Origin: SM1-73 sp964588305
GTDB taxonomy: Bacteria; Zixibacteria; MSB-5A5; SM1-73
Length of the DNA stretch: 64,000 nucleotides
NCBI GenBank assembly: GCA_964588305.1
Contig: CAZPOP010000014.1
Coordinates: 18,593 to 82,592 of the forward strand
Reading direction: 5' to 3'
Shown: in pieces, positions 35,118 to 42,974 of the stretch
How positions within the stretch are numbered: the first letter of the stretch is position 1
Layout: each line of letters starts with the position of its first letter
The notes under the pieces: model-generated
What the model saw: the letters and a program-made list of their open reading frames with translations, nothing else
Told to the model about the DNA's origin: nothing
Database searches by the model: none
Translations under genes and position numbers: made by a program

Positions 35118-35417
35118 ACGAGAGTCAAAGTCAATAAATTTCCGTTTTCAAAGAACTACGATCCGAAACGGAAATCCACTTGCATTTGGCAGCATACAGC
35201 CAGATTTCCGCTTCCTTATATCAGTATAACAGGATTTCCAAGGGAAATCAATCCAAAAATTCTCGACAGGAAGACGGATTCGAGGCTCTCGGAGTGCGGG
35301 GCAATGCCGGTTAGGAATCATCTCGGCGAACAAAGGGAGGAATTTTGAGATAAAGCTGACGGGAATCAAGCATAATGTGTGGGACGGACTATCCCGTGAG
35401 GTGAGCCAGGAAGAAAC

Positions 35418-36197
35418 TCATCCGCCGCTTTTTCTAATGACAAGCATCACGTTTTCATCGTCCCAAACGATATTGTCTGGGTCCTTGAAATGGTGCATGA
35501 TATCTCCCTGAAATTTCTTTAGAGCTTCTTGAAACTCTTCTTTATCATACAGCTCGAATGTAGAATAATGACGATGTGTGGCTTGTGTTATGAGCCACTC
35601 TAATTTGGTCCTTCGTTTATATTTGAAATATTCAGTGGATTCTAACTTCAGGGTGGGCACCTGTTCTAACATCTCTTTCAGTTCGTTCGGTTCATAGAGG
35701 CGATTTTCCTTTTCATGAAATTCCGGAAAGAATCTTCCCCAGATATTTGTTTTGTTTTGGCCTCGTAAACGAGTGTAAACAAAAAGGTATCCATTAGCTC
35801 TCAGGACTCGAGCTGATTCTTTTAGAAAATCTAAAAACCTGAAATGATGTATGGCGTTGAAAGTGAGAATGGCATCCAGAGAATTGGCGACCAAGGGCAA
35901 AGCCCTTGCTGGCGCCCTTATTGCTTTGAATTTCTTGATTTCGCATTCCTCTAGATTCTTGATAAGCTCGTCCAGCATCTTCTCATTTTCATCAATGCAA
36001 GTGAGACGAAGCACCTTTCCTAAATAATGAAATAACTCTATGTCATATCTGCCTGCACCACAGCCTACATCGGCTGCGTCAATTTTAGTATGATCTTGCA
36101 GGGTCTTTTTGATAAATAGAATTGGCTCTAAGTCTGTAGTTCTTATGTCCTTATACTCATCTGCGACTTTTGAAAAATGGGTACGGGTTCGTTCCAT
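35418..36197 (-). CDS. Class I SAM-dependent methyltransferase
   Basis: 259 residues. The Rossmann motif I is ADVGCGAGRYDIEL (residues ~39-52), acidic residue of motif II in LTCIDENEKML, and later FNAIHHFRFLDFLKESARVLRANGYLFVYT-type segments (split here for length) match the UbiE/MenG-like Methyltransf_11/25 group. The substrate cannot be told. The start, MERTRTHFSKVADEYKDIRT, is the familiar beginning of this group, where an Asp/Tyr-rich N-terminal helix precedes motif I. It stands alone between tRNA-Leu and a degraded region. Confidence 0.88.
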   Translation of the reverse strand: MERTRTHFSKVADEYKDIRTTDLEPILFIKKTLQDHTKIDAADVGCGAGRYDIELFHYLGKVLRLTCIDENEKMLDELIKNLEECEIKKFKAIRAPARALPLVANSLDAILTFNAIHHFRFLDFLKESARVLRANGYLFVYTRLRGQNKTNIWGRFFPEFHEKENRLYEPNELKEMLEQVPTLKLESTEYFKYKRRTKLEWLITQATHRHYSTFELYDKEEFQEALKKFQGDIMHHFKDPDNIVWDDENVMLVIRKSGG

Positions 36198-36662
36198 GAT
36201 CTAAGGACTCCTCATGACTTCCAGTGGAGTTTTCGTTCTCATTGCCCTCAGGGGTTAACATGAGGTCCGGCACTCCTGCCCTTCCGAAGTGCTAAATCCC
36301 CAAGAAAGCCTAACAGCATGGCTGCATTAAGGAAACGATCAAACCATCTCTGCCAGCTGAGCGTAAAATGCCCGGTCTTTCGCCCGACGAAGGCCGGGAT
36401 CAGCGGCCGGCGTCACGCTCGATCTGGGGGGATCGGTTACCGTGACTTCAATTGTTCGACCATCCGCTTGACGGTTCCGTAACTGCTGCCCCACCACTGG
36501 CTTCAGGTCGAGGTGGAATTTGTATCGATCGACCACCCCTGTGATATTCTATCCGATTAGACTGTTACCGTACAGTCGGAATTGAAAAAAAAGAAAAGAG
36601 CGACAAAATCTCAAGCACCATCCCCCCGTACTGCGCCACGACTCAGCCTTTGGTCGAAATCT
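36198..36662. other. Intergenic region with GC-rich inverted repeat
   Basis: About 465 bp. An imperfect palindrome cccggtctttcgcc/cgacgaaggccggg lies around 36370-36398. A 65-codon minus-strand frame at 36339-36536 has somewhat GC-richer sequence than its neighbours, but I recognise nothing in it. No convincing gene. Confidence 0.35.
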
Positions 36663-36917
36663 TCATCCCGATATATTCTTCAGCCAAACGTTTGCCGCCT
36701 TAGGATCTTTTTGCCTCGGAACAAGAGTAATGGCTCCGTTTGGACATGTTGCCCTACACACGCCGCATCCGTAACACTTAGCGGGATTGATGTAAACTTT
36801 GGAAAGTGCGGACCAGTAGAACTCGGCACCAAACTGACTTCGGCTCATACAAGACTTGCACCCGGTGCAGAGGTCTCACTTCTTTCCCTCCGCATGCTTG
36901 GTGCAGAGCTTACACAT
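36663..36917 (-). pseudogene. Ferredoxin-like protein relic with in-frame TGA
   Basis: Reading the minus strand from ATG at 36917 gives MCKLCTKHAEGKK, an in-frame TGA (36878-36876), then DLCTGCKSC, and later CYGCGVCRATCPNGAI, closing at 36663. The C-x2-C, then C-T-G-C-K-S-C, then a full [4Fe-4S] motif resemble the small bacterial proteins with the H-[AG]-E-G-K-K-W pattern; TGA sits where Trp (TGG) is expected. The last ~60 residues alone could still be made from ATG 36848 but would contain only one cluster motif. I consider it a decayed gene; a sequencing error is the alternative. Confidence 0.6.
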
Positions 36918-37217
36918 TCTGCTAGTCTTTTCTTTGCGAGATTGACAGAATCCTGTCTAATCCTAACTGCAGTCGCGTGCTTGCCCCTCTCAATCTGGAC
37001 TGGCAGAAGCGGCCCGCGGGGCTTCGGCAGAATCGGCGATTAAATCACTCATCACCCGCTTTTCTGATATCGCTTGGTTGCCGTCATTTCGGATAAGGCC
37101 CTGCGGACAAAAGAGGTCTGACCAATTGGCCAGTCTTCTTTCTGTTCTGTTATTTGAAATACGTGTTAGGTTGCCTCACCAGACTTATCATCAACCCTGG
37201 ATCAGCTCTCAACTCTT

Positions 37218-37514
37218 TTAATATCTCCGAAAATCCCTTCTAGGCCCTCTTCTCGGTGGTCCACCGCCACGTTCCCTCTTTCTCGGTGGTCGAGCTTCAT
37301 CCACTTTCAAGGTGAGTCCTTTGAAATCGGAACCGTCCAATCCTTCCTTTGCCTTCTCAGCCTCCGATGAGCTAGACATTTCAACAAATCCAAATCCTTT
37401 ACCTTCAATTACATTGATCTGCTTAACCTCACCGTACTCGGAAAACAATTCTTCTAAGTCTTGGCTAGTTATGGAATAGCCAATGTTTCCTACGTAAAGT
37501 TTGCTGCCCTGCAT
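37218..37514 (-). CDS. RRM-type RNA-binding protein
   Basis: 98 residues. One RNA-recognition motif fills residues ~3-78: RNP2 KLYVGNI (5-11) and RNP1 KGFGFVEM (~39-46), with the aromatic residues needed for stacking. The tail is Arg/Gly/Pro-rich (PPRKRERGGGPPRRG), as in the cold-inducible bacterial RRM proteins (Rbp family). It has a good ribosome site (gggaggttgga) and likely a long untranslated leader to ~37900. Role: single-stranded RNA binding, perhaps cold- or stress-related. Confidence 0.93.
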   Translation of the reverse strand: MQGSKLYVGNIGYSITSQDLEELFSEYGEVKQINVIEGKGFGFVEMSSSSEAEKAKEGLDGSDFKGLTLKVDEARPPRKRERGGGPPRRGPRRDFRRY

Positions 37515-38010
37515 TCCAACCTCCCGTTTTTTCTTCGTTTCTCTCTGTCCAACAATGTTTCCTTTGGAGGTAGAAGCAACGTGGCAATCTTTACCTCTTC
37601 CATGACAACATTATTAAACACAAGAGTACCTCTTCTAGGCTTAGTTTCACGGAATTCAGTTGACCCTCAGATCTCGGACTCCGGTTGAACTGCAGGTGAG
37701 TCCTCAGGGTCAATCCTTTACTCCCCCTATGCTTGGTCTCCCTCGAACAAGTCCGACTGCGCTGGCAGTCCGTCCTTAGTTTCATCGAAGGACGGGGCGT
37801 GTTGAACCTGTCGAAGGATTGACTGTTCTTACCACCTCCTTTAGTGCCTTAACCCCTTATTGATCACGTCATCCTCTCAGTTTCCTCTTTTTATGGAACC
37901 GCCAAGTGAAAGCTATGAGAATCCCGGGTGGAAGTCAAGCATTTTTTTCCCATACTTTTGGTCAAGCTGTCAAGCGGGTCTTGTGAATTGGTACAAGACT
38001 GAACTTTGAG
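37515..38010. other. Leader/intergenic region of the RRM gene
   Basis: Nearly 500 bp between the divergent RRM and endonuclease Q genes. On the minus strand it contains two similar blocks (tgaaactaagga and tgaaactaagcc) and a fragment of the tcgaaggattgac repeat type. A 64-codon minus frame (37591-37785) with aaaggaggtgg upstream at ~37840 is not convincing. I cannot place a confident promoter for the RRM gene; a long structured leader would fit a cold-shock-like control. Confidence 0.4.
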
Positions 38011-38039
38011 TTGACAAAGTCCCTTCAGAAGGGTATACT
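38011..38039 (+). promoter_or_regulatory. Consensus promoter for the endonuclease Q gene
   Basis: TTGACA (38011-38016), exact 17-bp spacer, TATACT (38034-38039). Start of transcription near 38046 gives a ~40-nt leader with gcggagataag before the ATG at 38087. Confidence 0.85.
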
Positions 38040-38086
38040 GATTTCAGCAGAATTATGGAGTGAAGCCCACTTTTTGCGGAGATAAG

Positions 38087-39349
38087 ATGAGATTCATCGC
38101 GGATTTTCACGTGCATTCCAAATACAGCCGGGCCACCTCCAAAGAGATGGACGTGGAGAGCATGGCAAAATGGGCCAGCCTGAAAGGCGTTAACCTGTTG
38201 GGTACGGGCGACTTTACCCATCCATTCTATTTCGCCGGATTGAAGCAAAAACTGGAGCCTGTTGGGAACGGCCTGTTTACGCTGAAGGAAGAATATCGGC
38301 AAAATGCTTCGCAGGGCGACGTCCGTTTTATGCTCACTACTGAGGTGAGCAACATGTATCAGCAGGGTGGTGGTTCAAGAAGGATTCATACCATGATCTT
38401 TGCCCCTGATTTCAGGGTGGTGGAAAAGATAAACAGTGAGCTTTCGGAGTTGGGAAAACTGGGCTCTGACGGAAGACCCATCTTCGGATTCTCTGCTAAG
38501 GAATTGGTGGAGATAATAACAGACGTCTCGGATCAGTGTTTCGTGGTTCCGGCACACGCCTGGACGCCCTGGTTTTCGGTGTTTGGGGCGAATTCCGGCT
38601 TCGACTCAATCGAGGAGTGTTTTGAGGAGCAATCCAAACACATTTCTTGTATCGAGACCGGGCTCTCCTCTGATCCGCAGATGAACTGGCGCTGGTCGGC
38701 CTTGGATAATATCTGCCTGATCTCCAACTCCGATGCCCATTCGCCCAACCGGATCGGGAGGGAGGCAAACGTTTTCGACTGCGAGATGGATTACAAAGAG
38801 ATAATAAAGGCCATTAAGACCAAAGACAAAGAAAAGTTCCTTTTCACCATCGAATTTTTCCCGGAGGAGGGAAAATACCACTTCGACGGGCACAGAAACT
38901 GCGATGTACTGCTCTCTCCAGCCGAATCTAGGAAGAATAAAAACATCTGTCCGGTATGCGGCAGAAAACTTACCATAGGAGTTTTGCACCGGGTGGAGAC
39001 CCTGGCCGATCGTCCGGAAGGTTTTGTGCCGGAGAATGCCATTCCCTGCAAACATCTGATTCCCTTGGTGGAGATAATAGCCGAAGCATTAGGCCAGGGC
39101 GTGGATACCAAGGGGGTGCAGAACGAATACCTGAGGCTGGTTTCAACATATGGATCGGAATTCCGTATGTTGCTTGATCTGTCGTTAGAAGAACTGGAAA
39201 AATCAACTCCACCTAAGATACTGGAAGGTATAAAAAGAGTGCGGGAAGAAGACCTGCACATCACGCCCGGCCATGATGGTGTCTACGGGAAGATCCAGAT
39301 TTTCGGGGAAAAGGAAAAAGAGGAGACGAAACAGTTAGGATTGTTTTAA
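38087..39349 (+). CDS. Endonuclease Q-type DNA repair nuclease (PHP domain)
   Basis: 420 residues from the ATG at 38087, where the family N-terminus begins. The PHP metal motif ADFHVHSKYS (His8, His10) opens the protein; further metal residues lie in GTGDFTHP, FVVPAHAWTP and SNSDAHSPN. A zinc-finger-like region around residues ~280-300 has CDVLLSP and CPVCGRKL, followed by VLHRVETLADRPEG. This is the TIGR00375/EndoQ layout; EndoQ cuts 5' of deaminated bases (uracil, hypoxanthine) and abasic sites. The protein ends exactly with QLGLF, which matches the bacterial beta-clamp-binding motif. Strong promoter upstream. Confidence 0.9.
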   Translation: MRFIADFHVHSKYSRATSKEMDVESMAKWASLKGVNLLGTGDFTHPFYFAGLKQKLEPVGNGLFTLKEEYRQNASQGDVRFMLTTEVSNMYQQGGGSRRIHTMIFAPDFRVVEKINSELSELGKLGSDGRPIFGFSAKELVEIITDVSDQCFVVPAHAWTPWFSVFGANSGFDSIEECFEEQSKHISCIETGLSSDPQMNWRWSALDNICLISNSDAHSPNRIGREANVFDCEMDYKEIIKAIKTKDKEKFLFTIEFFPEEGKYHFDGHRNCDVLLSPAESRKNKNICPVCGRKLTIGVLHRVETLADRPEGFVPENAIPCKHLIPLVEIIAEALGQGVDTKGVQNEYLRLVSTYGSEFRMLLDLSLEELEKSTPPKILEGIKRVREEDLHITPGHDGVYGKIQIFGEKEKEETKQLGLF

Positions 39350-39470
39350 ACCTCTCTCCCTTTGATCCCCCTGTGCACTTTGTGGAGAGGGGGAAATACG
39401 GGGAGGGGTGGTACATCGGAGTGCAACCCTTAACGAACTATCCGACACTTGTGGTTGAGAAAGGAACTGT
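39350..39470. repeat. Repeat with gagagggggaaa hairpin
   Basis: cctctctccctttgatccccct...ttgtggagagggggaaatacggggagg is the same repeat type seen at 7528-7569. It supplies the open frame upstream of the DUF5677 start. Confidence 0.5.
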
Positions 39471-39474
39471 CTTA

Positions 39475-40317
39475 ATGCTGAAAATGCATAACGAAGAATT
39501 TGAGAAAGATTCAAAAGTTTTCGAAGACCGCCTGTATCTTCATTTCAAGAAATTCTTTGATCTGAATGTTTCTTTTTTTCGTCAGTTGAGTGATGTTATT
39601 GACGAAAAGATGAATGCGATAGGACCAAAATCCGACTTCGAATGGGCCATTACTTTTCTGTTTTATAGATCTTACAAGTTGTACTGGACAATCCTGATTC
39701 TGTGTGAAAAGGGTTTCGCTTCGGAAGCCGGTATTTTGCTTAGATCGCTCATGGAGCAAGCCATCAACATGGAATGGATTGCCAAAGAAGACTCAGACGA
39801 AAGATCCAAGTTGTTTTTGGAATACTTTCACGTCGCAAGAAAGAAGCTCTACGACAAATATGAGAAACATGGCGTATTTCATCAATTGACAGATGCACAG
39901 AAACAATGGATGAAAAGCCGTGACGAGATAGAAGCACGCTACAACCAAGTGAAGAATAACTATCCTGAGGAGCGATTTTGGGCACCGAAAAGTATTGGCT
40001 GCAGAGCTCATACCACTGGCGCCGGTTATGACTTCGATTTTTACTATTGGTACCTGTCATTTTTGACCCACTCCAACGTAGCATGCCAATTTGAGTATTT
40101 GCGGCCGCAAGAACCCACAGACGCGTTCATTGTTGGCCCCAATTACTCAAGTGTTGACGTTGTTCTTCATCTCAGTTACAAGTATCTTTTGGTGGCTTCC
40201 AATAGATGGAATGTGGTGTTTAAATTGGGACTGGACAAGTTGTTGCTGGATTTACTCAGCAAACTCGAAGATATTTCGGTGATTCGTCAAGAACCAGAAA
40301 GTAACTCGCAGGAATAG
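39475..40317 (+). CDS. DUF5677-type protein
   Basis: 280 residues. The ATG at 39475 has aaagga ~10 bases ahead; a longer frame extends through a repeat and is rejected. The protein is helical. The hallmark of DUF5677 is present at residues ~85-105: ILLRSLMEQAINMEWIA, followed by YFHVARKKLYDKY and, near the C-terminus, YYWYLSFLTHSNVAC with the conserved SxxxH-like element. The family is common in bacteria and mobile DNA but has no known activity. It follows endonuclease Q by 125 bp, with no sign of coupling. Confidence 0.7.
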   Translation: MLKMHNEEFEKDSKVFEDRLYLHFKKFFDLNVSFFRQLSDVIDEKMNAIGPKSDFEWAITFLFYRSYKLYWTILILCEKGFASEAGILLRSLMEQAINMEWIAKEDSDERSKLFLEYFHVARKKLYDKYEKHGVFHQLTDAQKQWMKSRDEIEARYNQVKNNYPEERFWAPKSIGCRAHTTGAGYDFDFYYWYLSFLTHSNVACQFEYLRPQEPTDAFIVGPNYSSVDVVLHLSYKYLLVASNRWNVVFKLGLDKLLLDLLSKLEDISVIRQEPESNSQE

Positions 40318-40378
40318 CGGAATGTCTGGCTGTCATCCGACAGCATAGTCTACGGTCTTGTTCAAGAAACAAACATTC

Positions 40379-40846
40379 TTAAAAACCGTCGGTCAAAGTA
40401 AGCGTTAAAACCCTTTGCCACTGCTCTACACGAGACTCGCTCTCAGTAGATAAGGTGTAGACTGCTTTTAAATTAGCTTCCGCCACCTTACTAATTCCCG
40501 TTACCAAATCCTGAGGAGTAGTTGATAAGACAACAGGGCCGTTACTGAAAGCTTTGTCGGGAGCCTCCAGTTCCATGGATAACGTAACACCAGGCGGCAT
40601 ATCGGCATCGATGCTTCCAACTAACCTTTTGTTAGTTTCATTAGTTGTAGCAGCCCAGGTAGCGTTATTCGCAGCACTTCCCTTTTGAGAGCTTATTACC
40701 AGAGTATTCAGCTCTCCATTGACGGAAACCTCGTTGATCGCCTCGACCCGGACGGTAATTGTTTGTCGGACAGCATCTTCCGCGATTGCCAGGTTGACTG
40801 CCCAAAAAACCGATACCAGTACAGCTATGCCAAAGATTTTTTTCAC
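40379..40846 (-). CDS. Small secreted all-beta protein
   Basis: 155 residues. GTG start with agagg just upstream. A classical signal peptide ends IAEDA (cleavage near residue 22). The mature part is all-beta: TITVRVEAINEVSVNGELNT, a Gly-rich middle, and an end VLTLTLTDG that resembles the end of WxL/DUF4402-like surface domains, with WQRVL just before. I do not recognise the family with certainty. A very strong promoter 26 bp upstream of the start suggests high expression. Likely an abundant periplasmic or surface protein. Confidence 0.65.
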   Translation of the reverse strand: MKKIFGIAVLVSVFWAVNLAIAEDAVRQTITVRVEAINEVSVNGELNTLVISSQKGSAANNATWAATTNETNKRLVGSIDADMPPGVTLSMELEAPDKAFSNGPVVLSTTPQDLVTGISKVAEANLKAVYTLSTESESRVEQWQRVLTLTLTDGF

Positions 40847-40878
40847 CCTAGCCTCTTGTGATGAGTCTTTCTATCGTT

Positions 40879-40907
40879 AATATAAGAGAGTAGCGCTTGT
40901 TTGTCAA
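40879..40907 (-). promoter_or_regulatory. Consensus promoter for the small secreted protein
   Basis: On the minus strand TTGACA (40907-40902), exact 17-bp spacer and TATATT (40884-40879). Predicted +1 near 40872, giving a ~26-nt leader to the GTG at 40846. Confidence 0.85.
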
Positions 40908-40985
40908 GCGTTTTTCGACTTTTCCCCGACTTCTTTTGATGGTTTTGTCTGGTTGTGGCGCCTTTACTCTCTTAAGAAGTTTGAG

Positions 40986-41014
40986 TTGACAACGACCGCT
41001 CGAAAAATTATACT
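40986..41014 (+). promoter_or_regulatory. Consensus promoter for the polytopic membrane protein
   Basis: TTGACA (40986-40991), exact 17-bp spacer, TATACT (41009-41014). It is divergent from the promoter at 40879-40907, their -35 boxes 78 bp apart. Confidence 0.85.
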
Positions 41015-41130
41015 TGGGGTGGTGGACCCAGCACCCATGCGTTCCGCACTCATAAGTGTCGGGCAGTCTTGCGACAGGCCGACCTACTGTTAGGGTTTCA
41101 TCACCTGAAGTGGAGAGTGGGATCAAGAAA

Positions 41131-42045
41131 GTGAATAACTTTCAAGAAAAGAATACGATTGCCAAAATAGATTCTCTTTCAATTGAGAAGACTATTCCTC
41201 AGAAAAGCGAAGATTCTTTCAAGCTTTACGGATTGACCGGGCTTCTTATAATAATCGTTGCGGAGCTTTTGCTTTTCCTCAAGGTGAAGCCGGTCATGGT
41301 CTTCTTCACCCCTCTGGTATGGACGGGCTACATTCTTCTTGTGGATAATCTTATATTGAAGCTCCAGGGGAAATCGCTTATCTACAATCGGAGAAAAGAG
41401 TTCTTTGTCATGCTTCCCATATCAGTGGCATTGTGGCTGGTTTTCGAGTTTTACAACATCTTTCTGGACAACTGGCACTATATTAATCTCCCGGAGAAGA
41501 TATGGATAAGGCTGATCGGCTATACCTGGTCGTTTGCCACCATCTGGCCCGCCATATTAGGGACCGCCGAACTTTTCCGAGCATCGCACATCTTCGACAA
41601 AGTAAAAATCCGTGAAAGAAGCATCTCTCCGAGGATATTGAAGGCATCCATCACCCTCGGGGCTATCTTCTTAATCATTCCCATAGCATTCCCTTCCAGG
41701 TATCTGGCTGCACCAGTCTGGCTCGGTTTTATACTTCTTCTTGACCCAATCAACTATTTCTGTCGGACAAAATCTCTTTTTCGAGATTTGGAGAGGGGGA
41801 AGCTGAATACTCTGTTTTCGTTGCTCCTTTCGGGATTAACCTGCAGCTTTTTGTGGGAATTCTGGAACTATTGGGCTTACAGCAGATGGATTTATACCGT
41901 GCCCATCTTGGGACACATTAAGATATTTGAGATGCCGGTTGTGGGCTATCTGGGCTTTTTGCCCTTTGCAGTGGAATGCTATGTTATGTACAATTCGGTG
42001 GGCCTTTTATTCCGACACGCGAGAAGCCGAGATGAAATGGCTTGA
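41131..42045 (+). CDS. Polytopic inner-membrane protein, family not recognised
   Basis: 304 residues from GTG 41131, which has gtggga ahead; the frame is open back to a GTG at 41056, so the start is uncertain. About eight hydrophobic segments are arranged as two similar halves: each has a ...LVDNLIL / LLDPINY loop followed by a Trp-rich membrane motif (WLVFEFYNIFLDNWHY and FLWEFWNYWAYSRWIY). The conserved KIFEMPVVGYLGFLPFA and CYVMYN near the end suggest a binding site for a lipid-like ligand; the internal duplication recalls lycopene-cyclase-type domains, but this is weak. No partner genes indicate a function. Confidence 0.65.
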   Translation: MNNFQEKNTIAKIDSLSIEKTIPQKSEDSFKLYGLTGLLIIIVAELLLFLKVKPVMVFFTPLVWTGYILLVDNLILKLQGKSLIYNRRKEFFVMLPISVALWLVFEFYNIFLDNWHYINLPEKIWIRLIGYTWSFATIWPAILGTAELFRASHIFDKVKIRERSISPRILKASITLGAIFLIIPIAFPSRYLAAPVWLGFILLLDPINYFCRTKSLFRDLERGKLNTLFSLLLSGLTCSFLWEFWNYWAYSRWIYTVPILGHIKIFEMPVVGYLGFLPFAVECYVMYNSVGLLFRHARSRDEMA

Positions 42046-42097
42046 GTCTGAAACGTTGTTGATTCAATATCTCACAGATTCTTTCGGGGGAACGTAA

Positions 42098-42925
42098 ATG
42101 AGCTCCTCTCATGTGAAAACCAAGTACATATGGGTCATTTCCGATGGTTCCGGCTCCACCGCCGAAAGGGTGCTGCAGGCAAGTTTGGTTCAATTCGGAG
42201 ATGAGAACGTGGTGGTGGAGCGGATTCCCGACGTTCGAACGAAAAAGCAAATAGAGGATATCATTCAGAGAGCTTCTAAGCAAAAGGGATTCGTCGCCTA
42301 CACTCTGGTTTCCACAAGATTGCGCAAGGAGATCGCCACCAGAAGCAATGAGTACAATGTGCCCACGGTCGATCTTTTGGGGCCTCTTTTGACCTCCTTG
42401 AGTAACTTTCTGGCCTCAGCTCCCGAGGCCAAGCCCGGCCTGCTGGATAAACTGGATCATCATTATTTTAAAAGGATTGATGCGGTCGGATTCGCGGTCA
42501 AGCATGACGATGGCCAGAGAGTCGAGGATTTGCCCAAAGCTGACGTGGTGATAACCGGTGTTTCCAGAACTTCAAAGACGCCCCTGAGCATGTATCTCGC
42601 TTACAACAAGGGCTTGCTGGTGGCCAACGTGCCGATCATTCTGGGACTGGATCCTCCCGGTGAGTTTTTTAGAATCAGCCAAAAGAAGATTGTGGGATTG
42701 ACCGTCAAGCCGGATCTTCTGATCAGTTTGCGTAAGACCCGGCTGGCCCAGTTGGCCCATGCAGACATAAATTACGGCGATGCCAAGCACGTGATCGAGG
42801 AACTGAAATACAGTCATCGAATCTTTCGAGAAAATCCAAAGTGGGCGGTGATAGACACCACGGGTAAGGCCATAGAGGAATTGGCTGACGAGGTGTGTAG
42901 TCTGATCATGGTTAAATCCAGATGA
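42098..42925 (+). CDS. ppsR: Pyruvate,water dikinase / PPDK regulatory protein
   Basis: 275 residues. The family (DUF299) is a bifunctional ADP-dependent kinase / Pi-dependent pyrophosphorylase that switches PEP synthase or PPDK off and on by phosphorylating a Thr. The opening WVISDGSGSTAERVLQASL and the P-loop-like GVSRTSKTPLSMYLA (residues ~150-164) are diagnostic, as are VPIILGLDPP and YGDAKHVIEELKY. ggggggaacg precedes the ATG. The target enzyme (ppsA or ppdK) is not within the window. Confidence 0.94.
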   Translation: MSSSHVKTKYIWVISDGSGSTAERVLQASLVQFGDENVVVERIPDVRTKKQIEDIIQRASKQKGFVAYTLVSTRLRKEIATRSNEYNVPTVDLLGPLLTSLSNFLASAPEAKPGLLDKLDHHYFKRIDAVGFAVKHDDGQRVEDLPKADVVITGVSRTSKTPLSMYLAYNKGLLVANVPIILGLDPPGEFFRISQKKIVGLTVKPDLLISLRKTRLAQLAHADINYGDAKHVIEELKYSHRIFRENPKWAVIDTTGKAIEELADEVCSLIMVKSR

Positions 42926-42974
42926 TCTTTCGCACCAGTCGAAATCGTCAAGCTGGCCGTGTAGAGGAGTCAAA

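Noticed and set aside
36339..36536. 65-codon minus frame in the degraded region
   Set aside because: GC-rich and possibly transposon-derived, but no motif supports it.
37591..37785. 64-codon minus frame upstream of the RRM gene
   Set aside because: The ribosome-site-like aaaggaggtgg is ~50 bases too far upstream, and the encoded peptide is unlike any protein I know; more likely leader.
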